Counted from the first letter of the stretch, positions 7,779 through 16,319 are shown. The stretch is DNA of 55,009 bases from Bacteroidota bacterium (GCA_020436225.1 JAGQYE010000034.1:1-55009), one strand, 5' to 3'. A program made the numbers and translations. Notes: generated from the letters alone by a model not told the origin.

Positions 7779-7801
7779 TTCAATTGCAAATTGCAGTTGA
7801 A
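7779..7801. promoter_or_regulatory. 23-bp near-perfect palindrome, candidate operator of the acyl-CoA dehydrogenase gene
   Basis: The arms are TTCAA-x-TGCAA and TTGCA-x-TTGAA around a single central A at 7790. Only the bases at 7784 and 7796 break the symmetry. It ends 33 nt before the ATG at 7835 and just upstream of TAGTTTTA (7805-7812), a one-mismatch -7 element, which is where a repressor would block RNA polymerase. A TetR- or FadR-type fatty-acid regulator would fit but is an inference. Confidence 0.5.
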
Positions 7802-7834
7802 CAATAGTTTTAAATTATAAATTAAAATAATACA

Positions 7835-9634
7835 ATGAGCGAAACACAAACTGAAGTAAAAAACTTACTGAAAGGTGGTGAGTTTTTAGTGAAGACATCG
7901 AATTACATCGATACGTTTACACCGGAAGACTTAAACGAAGAACAACAAATGATTATTGATACGGTTGTTTCTTTTGTAGAAAATGAAATTGTTCCAATTT
8001 ACGACAAAATTGAAACACAAGAACCTGGCGTTGCTGTTAGTCTTTTAGAAAAAGCCGGCGAATTAGGCTTGTTAGGTTTAGCGATTCCAGAACAATATGG
8101 TGGAATGGGAAAAGATTTTAACACGAATTCACTCTTAGTTGAATACATGGCAAGAGCGCGTTCTTTTTCTTTGTCTGTTGGTGCACACATCGGAATCGGA
8201 ACTTTGCCTATCGTTTATTTCGGCAACGATCAACAAAAAGAATATTATTTACCAAAATTGGCAACCGGCGAATTAAAAGCTTGTTATTGCTTAACGGAGC
8301 CAAGTTCAGGTTCGGATGCATTAGGTGCAAAAACAACAGCAATCCTAAATGAAGAAGGTACACATTATATTGTTAACGGACAAAAAATGTGGATTACCAA
8401 CTCCGGTTTTGCTGATGTATTTATTGTTTTCTGTCAGATAGATGGTAATAAATTTTCTTGCTTGATTTTAGAAAAAGATATGGAAGGCTTGACGCTTGGT
8501 GCAGAAGAAAAGAAAATGGGCATCAAAGGTTCTTCAACTCGACAAGTATTCTTGGAAAATGTGAAAGTGCCAAAAGAAAATTTATTAGGCGAAATAGGAA
8601 AAGGTCATTTAATCGCTTTCAATATTTTAAATATCGGAAGATACAAATTAGCAGCCGGCGTTTTAGGTGCTTCTAAAATGGCATTGGAACAATCAGCAAC
8701 CTATGCAAATGAGCGTTTCCAATTTAAAGTGCCAATCGCAAGTTTCGGAGCTATTCAATATAAGATTGCAGAAATGGCAACGCGCATTTATGCATTACAA
8801 AGTGCATGCTACAGAGCTTCTGATATGATTGACAATAAAGAAAAAGAATTGGTAGCAGAAGGTAAAAATTACCAAGAAGCAATCATGTTGGCTGCAGAAG
8901 AATACGCTATCGAATGTTCCTTATTGAAATTTTTTGGTTCAGAAGTGTTGGATTATTGCGTAGATGAAAACGTTCAAATCCACGGTGGAATGGGCTATTC
9001 AGAAGAATTGGCTGCAGCTGCATCTTATCGCGATGCTCGTATAAACAGAATTTTTGAAGGTACGAACGAAATCAATCGTTTGTTGTCAGTAGATATGTTG
9101 GTAAAACGTGCGATGGGCAAAAAAATAGACATCTTCACGCCGGCAATGGCTGTTCAAAAAGAATTGATGAGTGTTCCTGATTTTTCAACCGAAGAAAATA
9201 ACGAACCATTAAGTGCAGAAATGAAAGCCGTTCAAAATGCTAAAAAAGCCATTTTAATGACTGCCGGATATGCTGCTCAAAAATTGATGAAAGAATTGAA
9301 AAACGAGCAAGAAATTTTAATGAATGTTGCCGATATGTTGGCAGAAGTTTTTGCAATGGAATCTACTATTTTGCGTACGCAAAAATTAATTTCCATCAAA
9401 GGCGAGCCGGCTTACGAAACACAAATAGATATGACAAAAGTGTTTGTTTCTGATGCAATGGAACGTTTGAATTTACACGGCAAACACGCATTGCAATCTT
9501 TCGTGGAAGGCGACGAATTGCGCATTATGTTGATGGGCTTAAAACGCTTTACGAAATTCGAAATTTTTAATACCAAAAATGCACGCAGAAGAATTGCGGC
9601 TAAAGTTTTGGAAGAAGGAAAATATTCGTTTTAA
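7835..9634 (+). CDS. Acyl-CoA dehydrogenase with C-terminal extension (VLCAD/ACAD9-like)
   Basis: This FAD enzyme catalyses the first step of fatty-acid beta-oxidation. At 599 residues it is about 200 longer than a minimal acyl-CoA dehydrogenase, because of a C-terminal helical extension (roughly 430-599) as in the very-long-chain type. CYCLTEPSSGSDALGAKTTA and KMWITNSGFADVF are the FAD-binding blocks of the middle domain. QIHGGMGYSEELAAAASYRDARI precedes RIFEGTNEINRLL, in which Glu408 of FEGT is the likely catalytic base. The protein is cytoplasmic or peripheral. It sits alone between two candidate operator palindromes and a strong terminator, so regulation by fatty-acid availability is plausible. 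Chain-length preference cannot be read from the sequence. Confidence 0.92.
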   Translation: MSETQTEVKNLLKGGEFLVKTSNYIDTFTPEDLNEEQQMIIDTVVSFVENEIVPIYDKIETQEPGVAVSLLEKAGELGLLGLAIPEQYGGMGKDFNTNSLLVEYMARARSFSLSVGAHIGIGTLPIVYFGNDQQKEYYLPKLATGELKACYCLTEPSSGSDALGAKTTAILNEEGTHYIVNGQKMWITNSGFADVFIVFCQIDGNKFSCLILEKDMEGLTLGAEEKKMGIKGSSTRQVFLENVKVPKENLLGEIGKGHLIAFNILNIGRYKLAAGVLGASKMALEQSATYANERFQFKVPIASFGAIQYKIAEMATRIYALQSACYRASDMIDNKEKELVAEGKNYQEAIMLAAEEYAIECSLLKFFGSEVLDYCVDENVQIHGGMGYSEELAAAASYRDARINRIFEGTNEINRLLSVDMLVKRAMGKKIDIFTPAMAVQKELMSVPDFSTEENNEPLSAEMKAVQNAKKAILMTAGYAAQKLMKELKNEQEILMNVADMLAEVFAMESTILRTQKLISIKGEPAYETQIDMTKVFVSDAMERLNLHGKHALQSFVEGDELRIMLMGLKRFTKFEIFNTKNARRRIAAKVLEEGKYSF

Positions 9635-9654
9635 TTTTTTAGGTTAATAATAGG

Positions 9655-9683
9655 AAAGGTCTTGAGCAATCAAGGCCTTTTTT
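9655..9683 (+). terminator. Intrinsic terminator after the acyl-CoA dehydrogenase gene
   Basis: AAAGGTCTTGA pairs with TCAAGGCCTTT (one T-G pair) around a GCAA tetraloop, followed directly by a T-run. It begins 21 nt after the stop codon. Confidence 0.88.
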
Positions 9684-9778
9684 ATTTAGGCTCAACAAAT
9701 CCAAGCAAAATTCTTCACAAAAACAAAAGATGTTTAAAACAAAAGTCAACTTCATTCGCTTATACTTTTCAATTTTTG

Positions 9779-9786
9779 TACTTTTG
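9779..9786 (+). promoter_or_regulatory. -7 element of dnaX, directly before the start codon
   Basis: TACTTTTG matches TAnnTTTG exactly and ends 5 nt before the ATG at 9792, the same geometry as at pyrR. It implies a leaderless or nearly leaderless dnaX mRNA. Confidence 0.6.
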
Positions 9787-9791
9787 ACTTG

Positions 9792-10931
9792 ATGGAAAAT
9801 TACATTGTTTCTGCCCGAAAGTACAGACCTGCAACATTTACAGATGTAGTAGGACAGGAGCAAGTTTCCGAAACTTTGAAGAATGCTTTAGCTTCCGGTA
9901 AATTGGCGCAATCGTTCTTGTTTTGCGGTCCGCGTGGCGTTGGAAAAACAACTTGTGCTAGGATTTTAGCTAAAGCCATCAACTGCGAAAATCCAACTTC
10001 AGATTTTGAGCCTTGCAACGAATGTAATTCTTGTAAATCGTTTATCGCCAACACGTCTTTCAATATTTTTGAGTTAGATGCGGCTTCCAATAACAGCGTG
10101 GATGATATCAGAAATTTGGTTGACCAAGTGCGCTTTGCTCCGCAAGCCGGAAAGTATAAAATCTATATTTTAGATGAGGTACACATGTTGGGTTCTGCGG
10201 CTTTTAATGCTTTCTTAAAAACCTTAGAAGAACCGCCAAGTTATGCCATTTTCATTTTGGCTACGACAGAAAAACACAAGATAATTCCTACGATTTTATC
10301 GCGTTGTCAGATTTTTGATTTCAAGCGAATTGCAGATAAAGATATCGTCAAACAACTTAATAGAATTTGTGAAAGTGAAGGCATTACTGCCGAACCTTCG
10401 GCATTGCATGTAATTGCTCAAAAAGCAGATGGCGGTTTGCGCGATGCACTTTCTTTGTTTGATAAAATCGTAAGTTTTGCCGGAAAAAATATCACTTATC
10501 AAGATGTTATTGGCAACTTGAATATTTTAGACTATGAATATTATTTCAAAATAACGGATTTCTTTATGGTCGAAGATGCTTCGTCGGTATTGAATGCGTT
10601 TAATGAAATTATCAATAACGGTTTTGATGGCGAAATGTTTTTGTTAGGATTGGCGGAACATTTCAGAAATTTGCTCATCAGCAAAGATGAAAAAACAGTT
10701 GCTTTATTGGAAGTTGCCGATGATGTGAAAGAACGCTATCATAAACAAGCAACATTGGTGAACGAAACGTTTTTGTTGAATGCACTCAACATCATCAATC
10801 AATGCGATATCGACTATAAAACCTCCAAAAATAAACGCTTACACGTTGAGTTGGCTTTGTTGAAAATTTGTTTCTTAAATACACAAATAGAAAGTGCGCT
10901 TTCTGTGATTTTAGGTGAAAAAAAAAACTAA
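9792..10931 (+). CDS. dnaX: DNA polymerase III subunit gamma (DnaX, in-frame product)
   Basis: DnaX is the ATPase of the clamp-loader complex. The in-frame product has 379 residues and corresponds to gamma: domains I-III with Walker A GPRGVGKTT (about residues 45-53), a zinc module formed by CEN..EPCNECNSC, Walker B ILDEVHML, and the SRC motif in LSRCQIF. It ends with GEKKN because TAA at 10929-10931 follows directly after a run of ten A (10918-10927). The tau-specific C-terminal part continues in the -1 frame without any stop up to 11617. I chose the ATG at 9792 over the adjacent in-frame TTG at 9789. The next gene is 38 nt after the tau stop. Two products, gamma and tau, are likely; a homopolymer sequencing error is the alternative. 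Confidence 0.93.
   Translation: MENYIVSARKYRPATFTDVVGQEQVSETLKNALASGKLAQSFLFCGPRGVGKTTCARILAKAINCENPTSDFEPCNECNSCKSFIANTSFNIFELDAASNNSVDDIRNLVDQVRFAPQAGKYKIYILDEVHMLGSAAFNAFLKTLEEPPSYAIFILATTEKHKIIPTILSRCQIFDFKRIADKDIVKQLNRICESEGITAEPSALHVIAQKADGGLRDALSLFDKIVSFAGKNITYQDVIGNLNILDYEYYFKITDFFMVEDASSVLNAFNEIINNGFDGEMFLLGLAEHFRNLLISKDEKTVALLEVADDVKERYHKQATLVNETFLLNALNIINQCDIDYKTSKNKRLHVELALLKICFLNTQIESALSVILGEKKN
10918..10927 (+). other. dnaX: A10 slippery run in dnaX (programmed frameshift or transcriptional slippage site)
   Basis: Ten consecutive A follow GGTG and precede CTAA. Frame 0 reads GAA AAA AAA AAC TAA and stops. The -1 frame, reached by a one-base translational slip back or by one extra A in the mRNA, reads on through AAA CTA AAA TCG into 230 sense codons. 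Thermus dnaX uses transcriptional slippage on an A9 run and E. coli uses -1 ribosomal frameshifting on A-AAA-AAG, so the site has close precedents. I saw no strong downstream stem-loop or upstream Shine-Dalgarno-like stimulator, which favours transcriptional slippage. Confidence 0.7.
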
Positions 10932-11617
10932 AATCGCTTCTTCAATTTTATAAGGACAAAAAACATCAACAACAAGGCATTCAATTAGAGAATGAAGATT
11001 TATATTTTTCGGTTTTAGAAACTCAAGAAAAGATTCCGGAAAAACAAGAAGAAATCCAAGCAAAAAAACAAGAAAATTTTTATCCTTCAGTTCAAGAAGA
11101 TGTTACACAATTAGCAGAAAATTTAAAAGCTAATGTTGAGCAAGATTCGACTATAAAAAAATCAAAAAGAGAATTGCCTAAAACTTCTTCGTTAGGTTCA
11201 ATGTTTAAAGATATTCATAAAGATATCAGCACATCTGAAAAAGAGAAAAAAATTGAACTTACATCAGAAAACATAAAAGAAATTTGGGATAATTTTTTGA
11301 ATGATAATAAAGAAAAACTGCAACCAACTTTTGTTAACCTTGCACAATTACATATTCCGGAACTTTTTGATGATAAATTGAGATTTACACTGCCAAATAA
11401 TATATCATCCGAAATTTTGCAATTGCATAAAATGGATATTACGGCATATTTTAGAAAATGCACTACGTCGGAAAAAATAGCTCCTGAATTTATAGTTCTG
11501 AAGTCGGCAGAAGCAGATTATACCATAAAATCATCAAAAGATAGATTGAAGGATATGGTTGAAAAAAATCCTGCAGTTTTAATGCTGATTAAAAAATTTG
11601 AATTAATGGAAAATTGA
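10928..11617 (+). CDS. dnaX: DnaX tau-specific C-terminal part, read in the -1 frame
   Basis: This segment is open in the -1 frame from the A10 run to TGA at 11615-11617. It begins LKSLLQFYKDKKHQQQGIQL and continues with a charged, Gln/Glu/Lys-rich linker and a C-terminal folded part (LTSENIKEIWDNFL, then LRFTLPNNISSEILQLHK, ending in LMLIKKFELMEN). This layout matches tau domains IV-V, which bind the replicative helicase and the polymerase alpha subunit. Joined to the gamma part it makes a 608-residue tau, a normal DnaX size. The shorter frame starting internally at 11174 has no recognisable initiation context and would encode only the end of this domain, so I treat it as part of tau and not as a separate gene. 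Confidence 0.8.
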   Translation, partial: LKSLLQFYKDKKHQQQGIQLENEDLYFSVLETQEKIPEKQEEIQAKKQENFYPSVQEDVTQLAENLKANVEQDSTIKKSKRELPKTSSLGSMFKDIHKDISTSEKEKKIELTSENIKEIWDNFLNDNKEKLQPTFVNLAQLHIPELFDDKLRFTLPNNISSEILQLHKMDITAYFRKCTTSEKIAPEFIVLKSAEADYTIKSSKDRLKDMVEKNPAVLMLIKKFELMEN

Positions 11618-11655
11618 GAATCCAAACATTAACGCTTGAAAATTGTTGATGCAAT

Positions 11656-12018
11656 ATGAACAAGAAAACAGTAGTAATTGGTGCAAGTCCAAAAGAAGAT
11701 AGATACAGCAATAAAGCAGTGAAAATGTTACAAGTCAACAAACATGATGTTGTTGCTTTAGGTTTTGTTGATGCTTTGATTAATGATATTCCAATCGAAA
11801 TAAATTGGAAAAATTATGACAACATAAATACTGTTACTTTATATTTAAATCCACAGCGACAAAAAGAATATTACAATTATATTCTGAGTTTAAAACCTAA
11901 ACGAATTATTTTTAATCCGGGAACCGAAAACGAAGAGCTAAAACTCCTTGCAAAGAAAAATGACATTTCAACTTTAGAAGCTTGCACGCTTGTATTGCTG
12001 ACAACCGGACAATATTAA
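11656..12018 (+). CDS. CoA-binding domain protein (CoA_binding_2, YccU-like)
   Basis: The 120-residue protein is a single Rossmann-type CoA-binding domain. It opens with KKTVVIGASPKEDRYSNKAV, the nucleotide-binding loop. It continues with a segment near residues 54-68 (DNINTVTLYLNPQRQ), RIIFNPGTENEELKLLAKK, and a final EACTLVLLTTGQY containing the conserved Glu-Ala-Cys. The family resembles the CoA-binding domain of succinyl-CoA synthetase but lacks the ligase parts, and its physiological role is unknown. The gene follows dnaX by 38 nt on the same strand and may be co-transcribed. Confidence 0.82.
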   Translation: MNKKTVVIGASPKEDRYSNKAVKMLQVNKHDVVALGFVDALINDIPIEINWKNYDNINTVTLYLNPQRQKEYYNYILSLKPKRIIFNPGTENEELKLLAKKNDISTLEACTLVLLTTGQY

Positions 12019-12063
12019 CTTTTCTTTCTAAATTTTTAGCTTATTTTTAATACAAAACTAAGT

Positions 12064-12633
12064 ATGAAAATAGGTTGGTATGGCATACTGATTTTTATTT
12101 TATTTTTTCAATGTGAGAAATCATCAAATGAAAAATCAAAAAATGATTTTGTTTTATATACCATAAAAGCCGGTGAACAATATTCGGATAATAATTCGAT
12201 TAAAATTTTAGATACGATTACAGAAATGAAATTCGTAGTAAAGTTTGACAGTTCAGCAATCTATTCAACGATAAATCCAATCAACCAATACGATGTCAAT
12301 AAATTGTATGGTTTTTCGGATAATAATACTTTTCATCACATTAATAGTGCAAGAATAGGTTGGTGTTGGCTACATAATGAACTGCAATTGTATGGCTACA
12401 TTTATAATGATTCTATTAGAACCTTTCAATACATTACATCTATTCCAATCAATGCTGAAATTTCTTGCTCTATAAAAATTGATGGCAATGCTTATTTGTT
12501 TCGTGTTCAAGATACTTCGATTGTAATGCCGAGGACATCAACCATTGCAAAAGGCTATCAATTATTTCCATATTTTGGCGGAGATGAAGTGGCACCACAT
12601 GATATCCGAATCTGGATTAAAAATATTCTGTAA
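12064..12633 (+). CDS. Hypothetical lipoprotein
   Basis: The 189-residue protein has a lipoprotein signal peptide ending FFQCEKSS, with Cys17 as the likely lipidated residue. The mature part is rich in beta-strand. It holds a distinctive block with ARIGWCWLHNELQLYGYIYN in the middle and YFGGDEVAPHDIRIWIK at the C-terminus. I associate this general pattern with conserved uncharacterised Bacteroidota lipoproteins but cannot name a function. It lies 45 nt after the CoA-binding protein and 93 nt before the DUF1800 gene, so any operon link is uncertain. Confidence 0.7.
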   Translation: MKIGWYGILIFILFFQCEKSSNEKSKNDFVLYTIKAGEQYSDNNSIKILDTITEMKFVVKFDSSAIYSTINPINQYDVNKLYGFSDNNTFHHINSARIGWCWLHNELQLYGYIYNDSIRTFQYITSIPINAEISCSIKIDGNAYLFRVQDTSIVMPRTSTIAKGYQLFPYFGGDEVAPHDIRIWIKNIL

Positions 12634-12726
12634 TAGATTTTTTTTGATTAAACTTTTCGAAATTTTTTTAGTCAAATGTGATAAACACAATATTGTTTTT
12701 TTTGATAAATATAAAAAGTAAGAACT

Positions 12727-14154
12727 ATGTTATCAGAAAATGAAAAAATAAAACATCTCTACAATCGTGCGACATTTGGAGTGCCCATTACAGGTTTGCC
12801 ATTTTCTAATTCGTATCAAGAAGTGTTAAACCATATTTTAGAGAAAAAAAATTTAAAAACTCTTACAGTAATTTCGCAAGAAGAAGTAAATGAAATAAAG
12901 GAAAAAGCAAAGTCGGAGGGAAAAAAATCTCAAGTTGATGCTCGAAAAATGTTGAAAAAAAATATTGCAGATTTGAGTAATATGTGGTTTCAAGAAATTA
13001 TCAAAAGCGATGCACAATTGCAAGAAAAAATGGCTGTTTTTTGGCATGGTCATTTCGCATGTCGCGCAGCAAATCCATATTTCGATCAGCAATATTTAGA
13101 TATTATTCGAAAGAATGCTTTAGGGAATTTTAAAACTTTATTGTTTGAAGTTTCCAAAACACCTTCAATGCTTCAGTTTCTCAATAATCAACAAAATAAG
13201 AAAGATCATCCTAACGAAAATTTTGCTCGCGAAGTAATGGAATTATTTACGTTGGGTAGAGGAAATTATACAGAAGAAGATATCAAAGAATCTGCAAGAG
13301 CTTTTACCGGTTATAGTTATGATAAAATCGGCGAATTCAAATTTAGAAAATCTATACACGATTTTGGCAGTAAAACATTTCTTGGAAAAACAGGCAATTT
13401 TACCGGCGATGATATACTTAATATCATTTTAGAAAAAAGAGAATGTGCTTATTTTATTACGAAAAAAATCTATCGTTTTTTTGTAAATGATGAAAATATA
13501 GATGAATCAATCATAAAAAATTTAGGCGATGAATTTTATCAATCCGGATATGATATTAAAACATTAATGCATTCAATCTTTTCGTCTGATTGGTTTTATG
13601 ATGAAAAAAATGTGGGTAATAAAATTAAATCACCGGTAGAATTATTAGCAAGTATGTTTCGTATTATACCAACAACTTTTGAAAATTCAATTGGACTGTT
13701 ATATATACAACGTGTATTAGGACAAGTATTGCTCAATCCACCAAATGTTGCAGGATGGAAAGGAGGAAGAAATTGGATAGACAGTTCTTCTCTTTTATTT
13801 AGAATGCGACTTCCTCAAATTATTTTTTATGATGCTGATTTAGATATAACACCAAAAAATGAAATTCCTGAAATGAATTCTTATGATTTTAATGCACTTA
13901 AAATGCAAGACGCATTTATAAAAAAATTAGCCCAAAAAAAATTAGCAGCGAATTCAAATTGGACAAATGTTTTAAAACAATTTTCTTACTGCCCAGATGT
14001 TTGGAATGATGTATCAAACAAACTGCTGTCAAGCAGAGTAGATGCAAATACGGCAAAAATAGTAAAGACAAATGCTGATACATCAACTAAAGAAAATGAA
14101 ATAAAAAGTGTGGTAATTAATATGATGTCTTTACCTGAATTCCAACTTTGTTAA
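12727..14154 (+). CDS. DUF1800 family protein
   Basis: The 475-residue protein matches the DUF1800 family. Conserved blocks include KHLYNRATFGVP at the start, MAVFWHGHFACR (about residues 100-111), NENFAREVMELFTLGRGNYTEEDIKESARAFTGY (about 160-200) and the C-terminal half with FDC-free NPPNVAGWKGGRNWID. There is no clear signal peptide in this reading, although many homologues carry one. The biochemical role is unknown. DUF1800 genes are almost always next to DUF1501 genes, as here (15 nt gap), which implies that the two proteins act together. Confidence 0.88.
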   Translation: MLSENEKIKHLYNRATFGVPITGLPFSNSYQEVLNHILEKKNLKTLTVISQEEVNEIKEKAKSEGKKSQVDARKMLKKNIADLSNMWFQEIIKSDAQLQEKMAVFWHGHFACRAANPYFDQQYLDIIRKNALGNFKTLLFEVSKTPSMLQFLNNQQNKKDHPNENFAREVMELFTLGRGNYTEEDIKESARAFTGYSYDKIGEFKFRKSIHDFGSKTFLGKTGNFTGDDILNIILEKRECAYFITKKIYRFFVNDENIDESIIKNLGDEFYQSGYDIKTLMHSIFSSDWFYDEKNVGNKIKSPVELLASMFRIIPTTFENSIGLLYIQRVLGQVLLNPPNVAGWKGGRNWIDSSSLLFRMRLPQIIFYDADLDITPKNEIPEMNSYDFNALKMQDAFIKKLAQKKLAANSNWTNVLKQFSYCPDVWNDVSNKLLSSRVDANTAKIVKTNADTSTKENEIKSVVINMMSLPEFQLC

Positions 14155-14169
14155 TTAAAAAAGAAAGAA

Positions 14170-15363
14170 ATGAAAAGAAGAACTTTTATACAAACTACAG
14201 GATTAGCATCGGCAGCCATGATGATGCCAAAATTCTTGAAAGCACATCAACAAAATACAACAGCAAATAGCGGAAAAATTTTAGTCGTCATTCAACTGAC
14301 AGGAGGTAACGATGGTTTAAATACAGTTGTTCCTTTTGAAAATGATTTATATTATAATGCTCGTCCAACAATTGCTATTCAAAAAAATACAACATTAAAA
14401 TTAGATAGCCAATTAGGTTTGCATCCTGCCTTGCAAGGCATAAAAAAGTTGTATGATGATGGCAATGTTTGTTTGATAAACAATGTCGGTTACCCGGAGC
14501 CGGATAGGTCGCATTTTCGCTCTATGGATATTTGGCAAACAGCAAGCAAAAGCAATGAATATAAATCAACAGGCTGGCTCGGCAGATACTTAGACGAGCA
14601 ATGTAATGATTGCAAACAGCCAACACAACTTATAGAAATAGATGATACATTGAGTTTAGCTATGAAAGGAGAAAACAAAAAAGGATTAGCAGTAAAAGAT
14701 GTTAAACGACTATATTCTACAACTACTTCGCCTTTTATACATACCTTGTCCAATCAACATCAACTCGGCGATCATTCTCATGAAAATGCTGAATATTTAT
14801 ATAAAACTTTAGTAGATACAGTTGCTTCTGCTGAATATATTTATAAAACATCCAAAATTTATCAATCGGCTGCCAGTTATCCGAATCATGAATTTGGAAA
14901 AAGCATGAAAACAATATCAGAATTAATTGTTTCAGGCGTAGATACTAAAGTATATTACGTTTCTTTAGGCACCTTCGATACACATTATAATCAACTTGTG
15001 CGTCAAGAAAGTTTATTGAAACAATTAGCAGAAACAGTTGAAGTATTTATGAACGATATGAAAAAAAATGGAAAAGCTGATGATGTATTACTAATGACAT
15101 TTTCTGAATTTGGTAGAAGAGTGGAAGAAAATGCCAGCAAAGGCACTGACCATGGAACAGCAAATCAAATTTTTATTTTTGGAAATCAATTGAAAAAAAA
15201 CGGCGTTTATAATGAAGCACCTAACTTATCCAATTTAGATGAAGGTGATTTAAAATTTTCCGTCGATTTTAAGAATATATATGCAACGCTTTTGAATAAA
15301 TGGATGAATACAGACGAACAATCAATCTTGGGTGCGAAATATCAAACTTTAGATTTTATTTAA
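14170..15363 (+). CDS. DUF1501 family protein with Tat-like signal
   Basis: The 397-residue protein starts MKRRTFIQTTGLASAAMMMP, a twin-arginine-like signal with an RRTF motif, so export in a folded state is likely. DUF1501 proteins are related to the alkaline phosphatase/sulfatase superfamily. Here the first block is KILVVIQLTGGNDGLNTVVP, followed by GLHPALQGIKKLYDDG, YPEPDRSHFRSMDIWQ and, near the C-terminus, MTFSEFGRRVEENASKGTDH, where the acidic and His residues would bind metal. The substrate is unknown. It is the second gene of the DUF1800-DUF1501 operon and is followed by a terminator. Confidence 0.9.
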   Translation: MKRRTFIQTTGLASAAMMMPKFLKAHQQNTTANSGKILVVIQLTGGNDGLNTVVPFENDLYYNARPTIAIQKNTTLKLDSQLGLHPALQGIKKLYDDGNVCLINNVGYPEPDRSHFRSMDIWQTASKSNEYKSTGWLGRYLDEQCNDCKQPTQLIEIDDTLSLAMKGENKKGLAVKDVKRLYSTTTSPFIHTLSNQHQLGDHSHENAEYLYKTLVDTVASAEYIYKTSKIYQSAASYPNHEFGKSMKTISELIVSGVDTKVYYVSLGTFDTHYNQLVRQESLLKQLAETVEVFMNDMKKNGKADDVLLMTFSEFGRRVEENASKGTDHGTANQIFIFGNQLKKNGVYNEAPNLSNLDEGDLKFSVDFKNIYATLLNKWMNTDEQSILGAKYQTLDFI

Positions 15364-15387
15364 TACTTCAATATTTTTATTTTTTAG

Positions 15388-15414
15388 GGAAGATAAATAT
15401 GTCTTCCTTTTTTT
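15388..15414 (+). terminator. Intrinsic terminator of the DUF1800-DUF1501 operon
   Basis: GGAAGA (15388-15393) pairs with TCTTCC (15402-15407) and is followed by seven T, 24 nt after the DUF1501 stop codon. Confidence 0.75.
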
Positions 15415-15484
15415 ATTGCAGATTTTACACACTTGTTGATTCTATGATGAAAAAGAAAAGAAGCAAACCCTTTACTTTTATTCA

Positions 15485-16192
15485 ATGAAAAATAAATTAA
15501 CCTCTTTCTTGCTTGTATGTTTTTGTTTGTTGTTTTCAACAACAATTCTTGCACAATCTATTATTGATATCGTTGATCCTTATGAAATGCGTGTTTCTCG
15601 TTCTAAAGAAGCAGATACCTTTTTTTTTACACCGGATACTATCCAACAATCATTAAATCCTCTTCAGAAAATAGATACACTGCGTTCTTATAATGTATTT
15701 TTAGAAGAACGTATAACTCCATTTGGAATTGCTTATATGTGCAACGGGAATGAGATTACAAAAAAACAATATACTGAATATAAGAAGTTTTGGAACGCTC
15801 TGGATGCATGTACTCCATGTTTGCTCAATACCTATAATGATAAAAATGAAATGATGTATAGTGCATTTCAATATAAGAATTGTTTTTGCGGAAGTTATAA
15901 AGAATATTATGCTCAGAATAAATTAAAAGTAGAAGGACAGTTTAAACAAAACACTTCAGGAAATTGGGATAACCTGAAAAGTAGAAATTTATGTAGCATT
16001 CGAGATGGTGTTTGGACCTATTATAATGAAGATGGCTTACAACTGAAAACTGAAATCTATAAAAATGGGAAATTGATAGAAACTCGTATGTCTAATTCTA
16101 ATCCTACGACTACAAACGAGCAACAACAAGAATCAAATTCTAATACAGAAAAGAATAAAAAATCTATCTTCCAACGTTTCAAGAAAGATTAA
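15485..16192 (+). CDS. Hypothetical secreted protein with a YwqK/MORN-like C-terminal part
   Basis: The 235-residue protein has a Sec signal peptide (KLTSFLLVCFCLLFSTTILAQ). The central part holds several cysteines (C75, then ACTPC and NCFCG) that could form disulfides or bind metal. Residues about 140-200 contain short repeated strands such as YYAQNKLKVEGQFK and GVWTYYNEDGLQLKTEIYKNGKLIETR. These resemble MORN/YwqK repeats found in many secreted Bacteroidota proteins. The tail is Asn/Gln/Ser-rich and ends KKSIFQRFKKD. Function is unknown. It is preceded by a terminator and followed after 127 nt by a TonB receptor gene. Confidence 0.7.
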   Translation: MKNKLTSFLLVCFCLLFSTTILAQSIIDIVDPYEMRVSRSKEADTFFFTPDTIQQSLNPLQKIDTLRSYNVFLEERITPFGIAYMCNGNEITKKQYTEYKKFWNALDACTPCLLNTYNDKNEMMYSAFQYKNCFCGSYKEYYAQNKLKVEGQFKQNTSGNWDNLKSRNLCSIRDGVWTYYNEDGLQLKTEIYKNGKLIETRMSNSNPTTTNEQQQESNSNTEKNKKSIFQRFKKD

Positions 16193-16319
16193 TAAATCCT
16201 CACTTTTAATTTTCCTCAAATACCCATTTTAGTGTATTGTTAATTATAATAAACAATTGTTAAGAAAATTGTTATTTAATGTTACGATTATTTACTATTT
16301 TGGTTCAAAATAATCTTCT

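Noticed and set aside
10918-11617. dnaX as a broken pseudogene with a separate small gene at 11174
   Set aside because: The -1 frame is open from the A10 run itself, not just from 11174. The domain order matches a complete tau and the gene is essential, so slippage or a homopolymer miscall explains it better.
15300-15488. Small open frame between DUF1501 and the next secreted protein
   Set aside because: It starts inside the DUF1501 gene in another frame and runs through the terminator hairpin.
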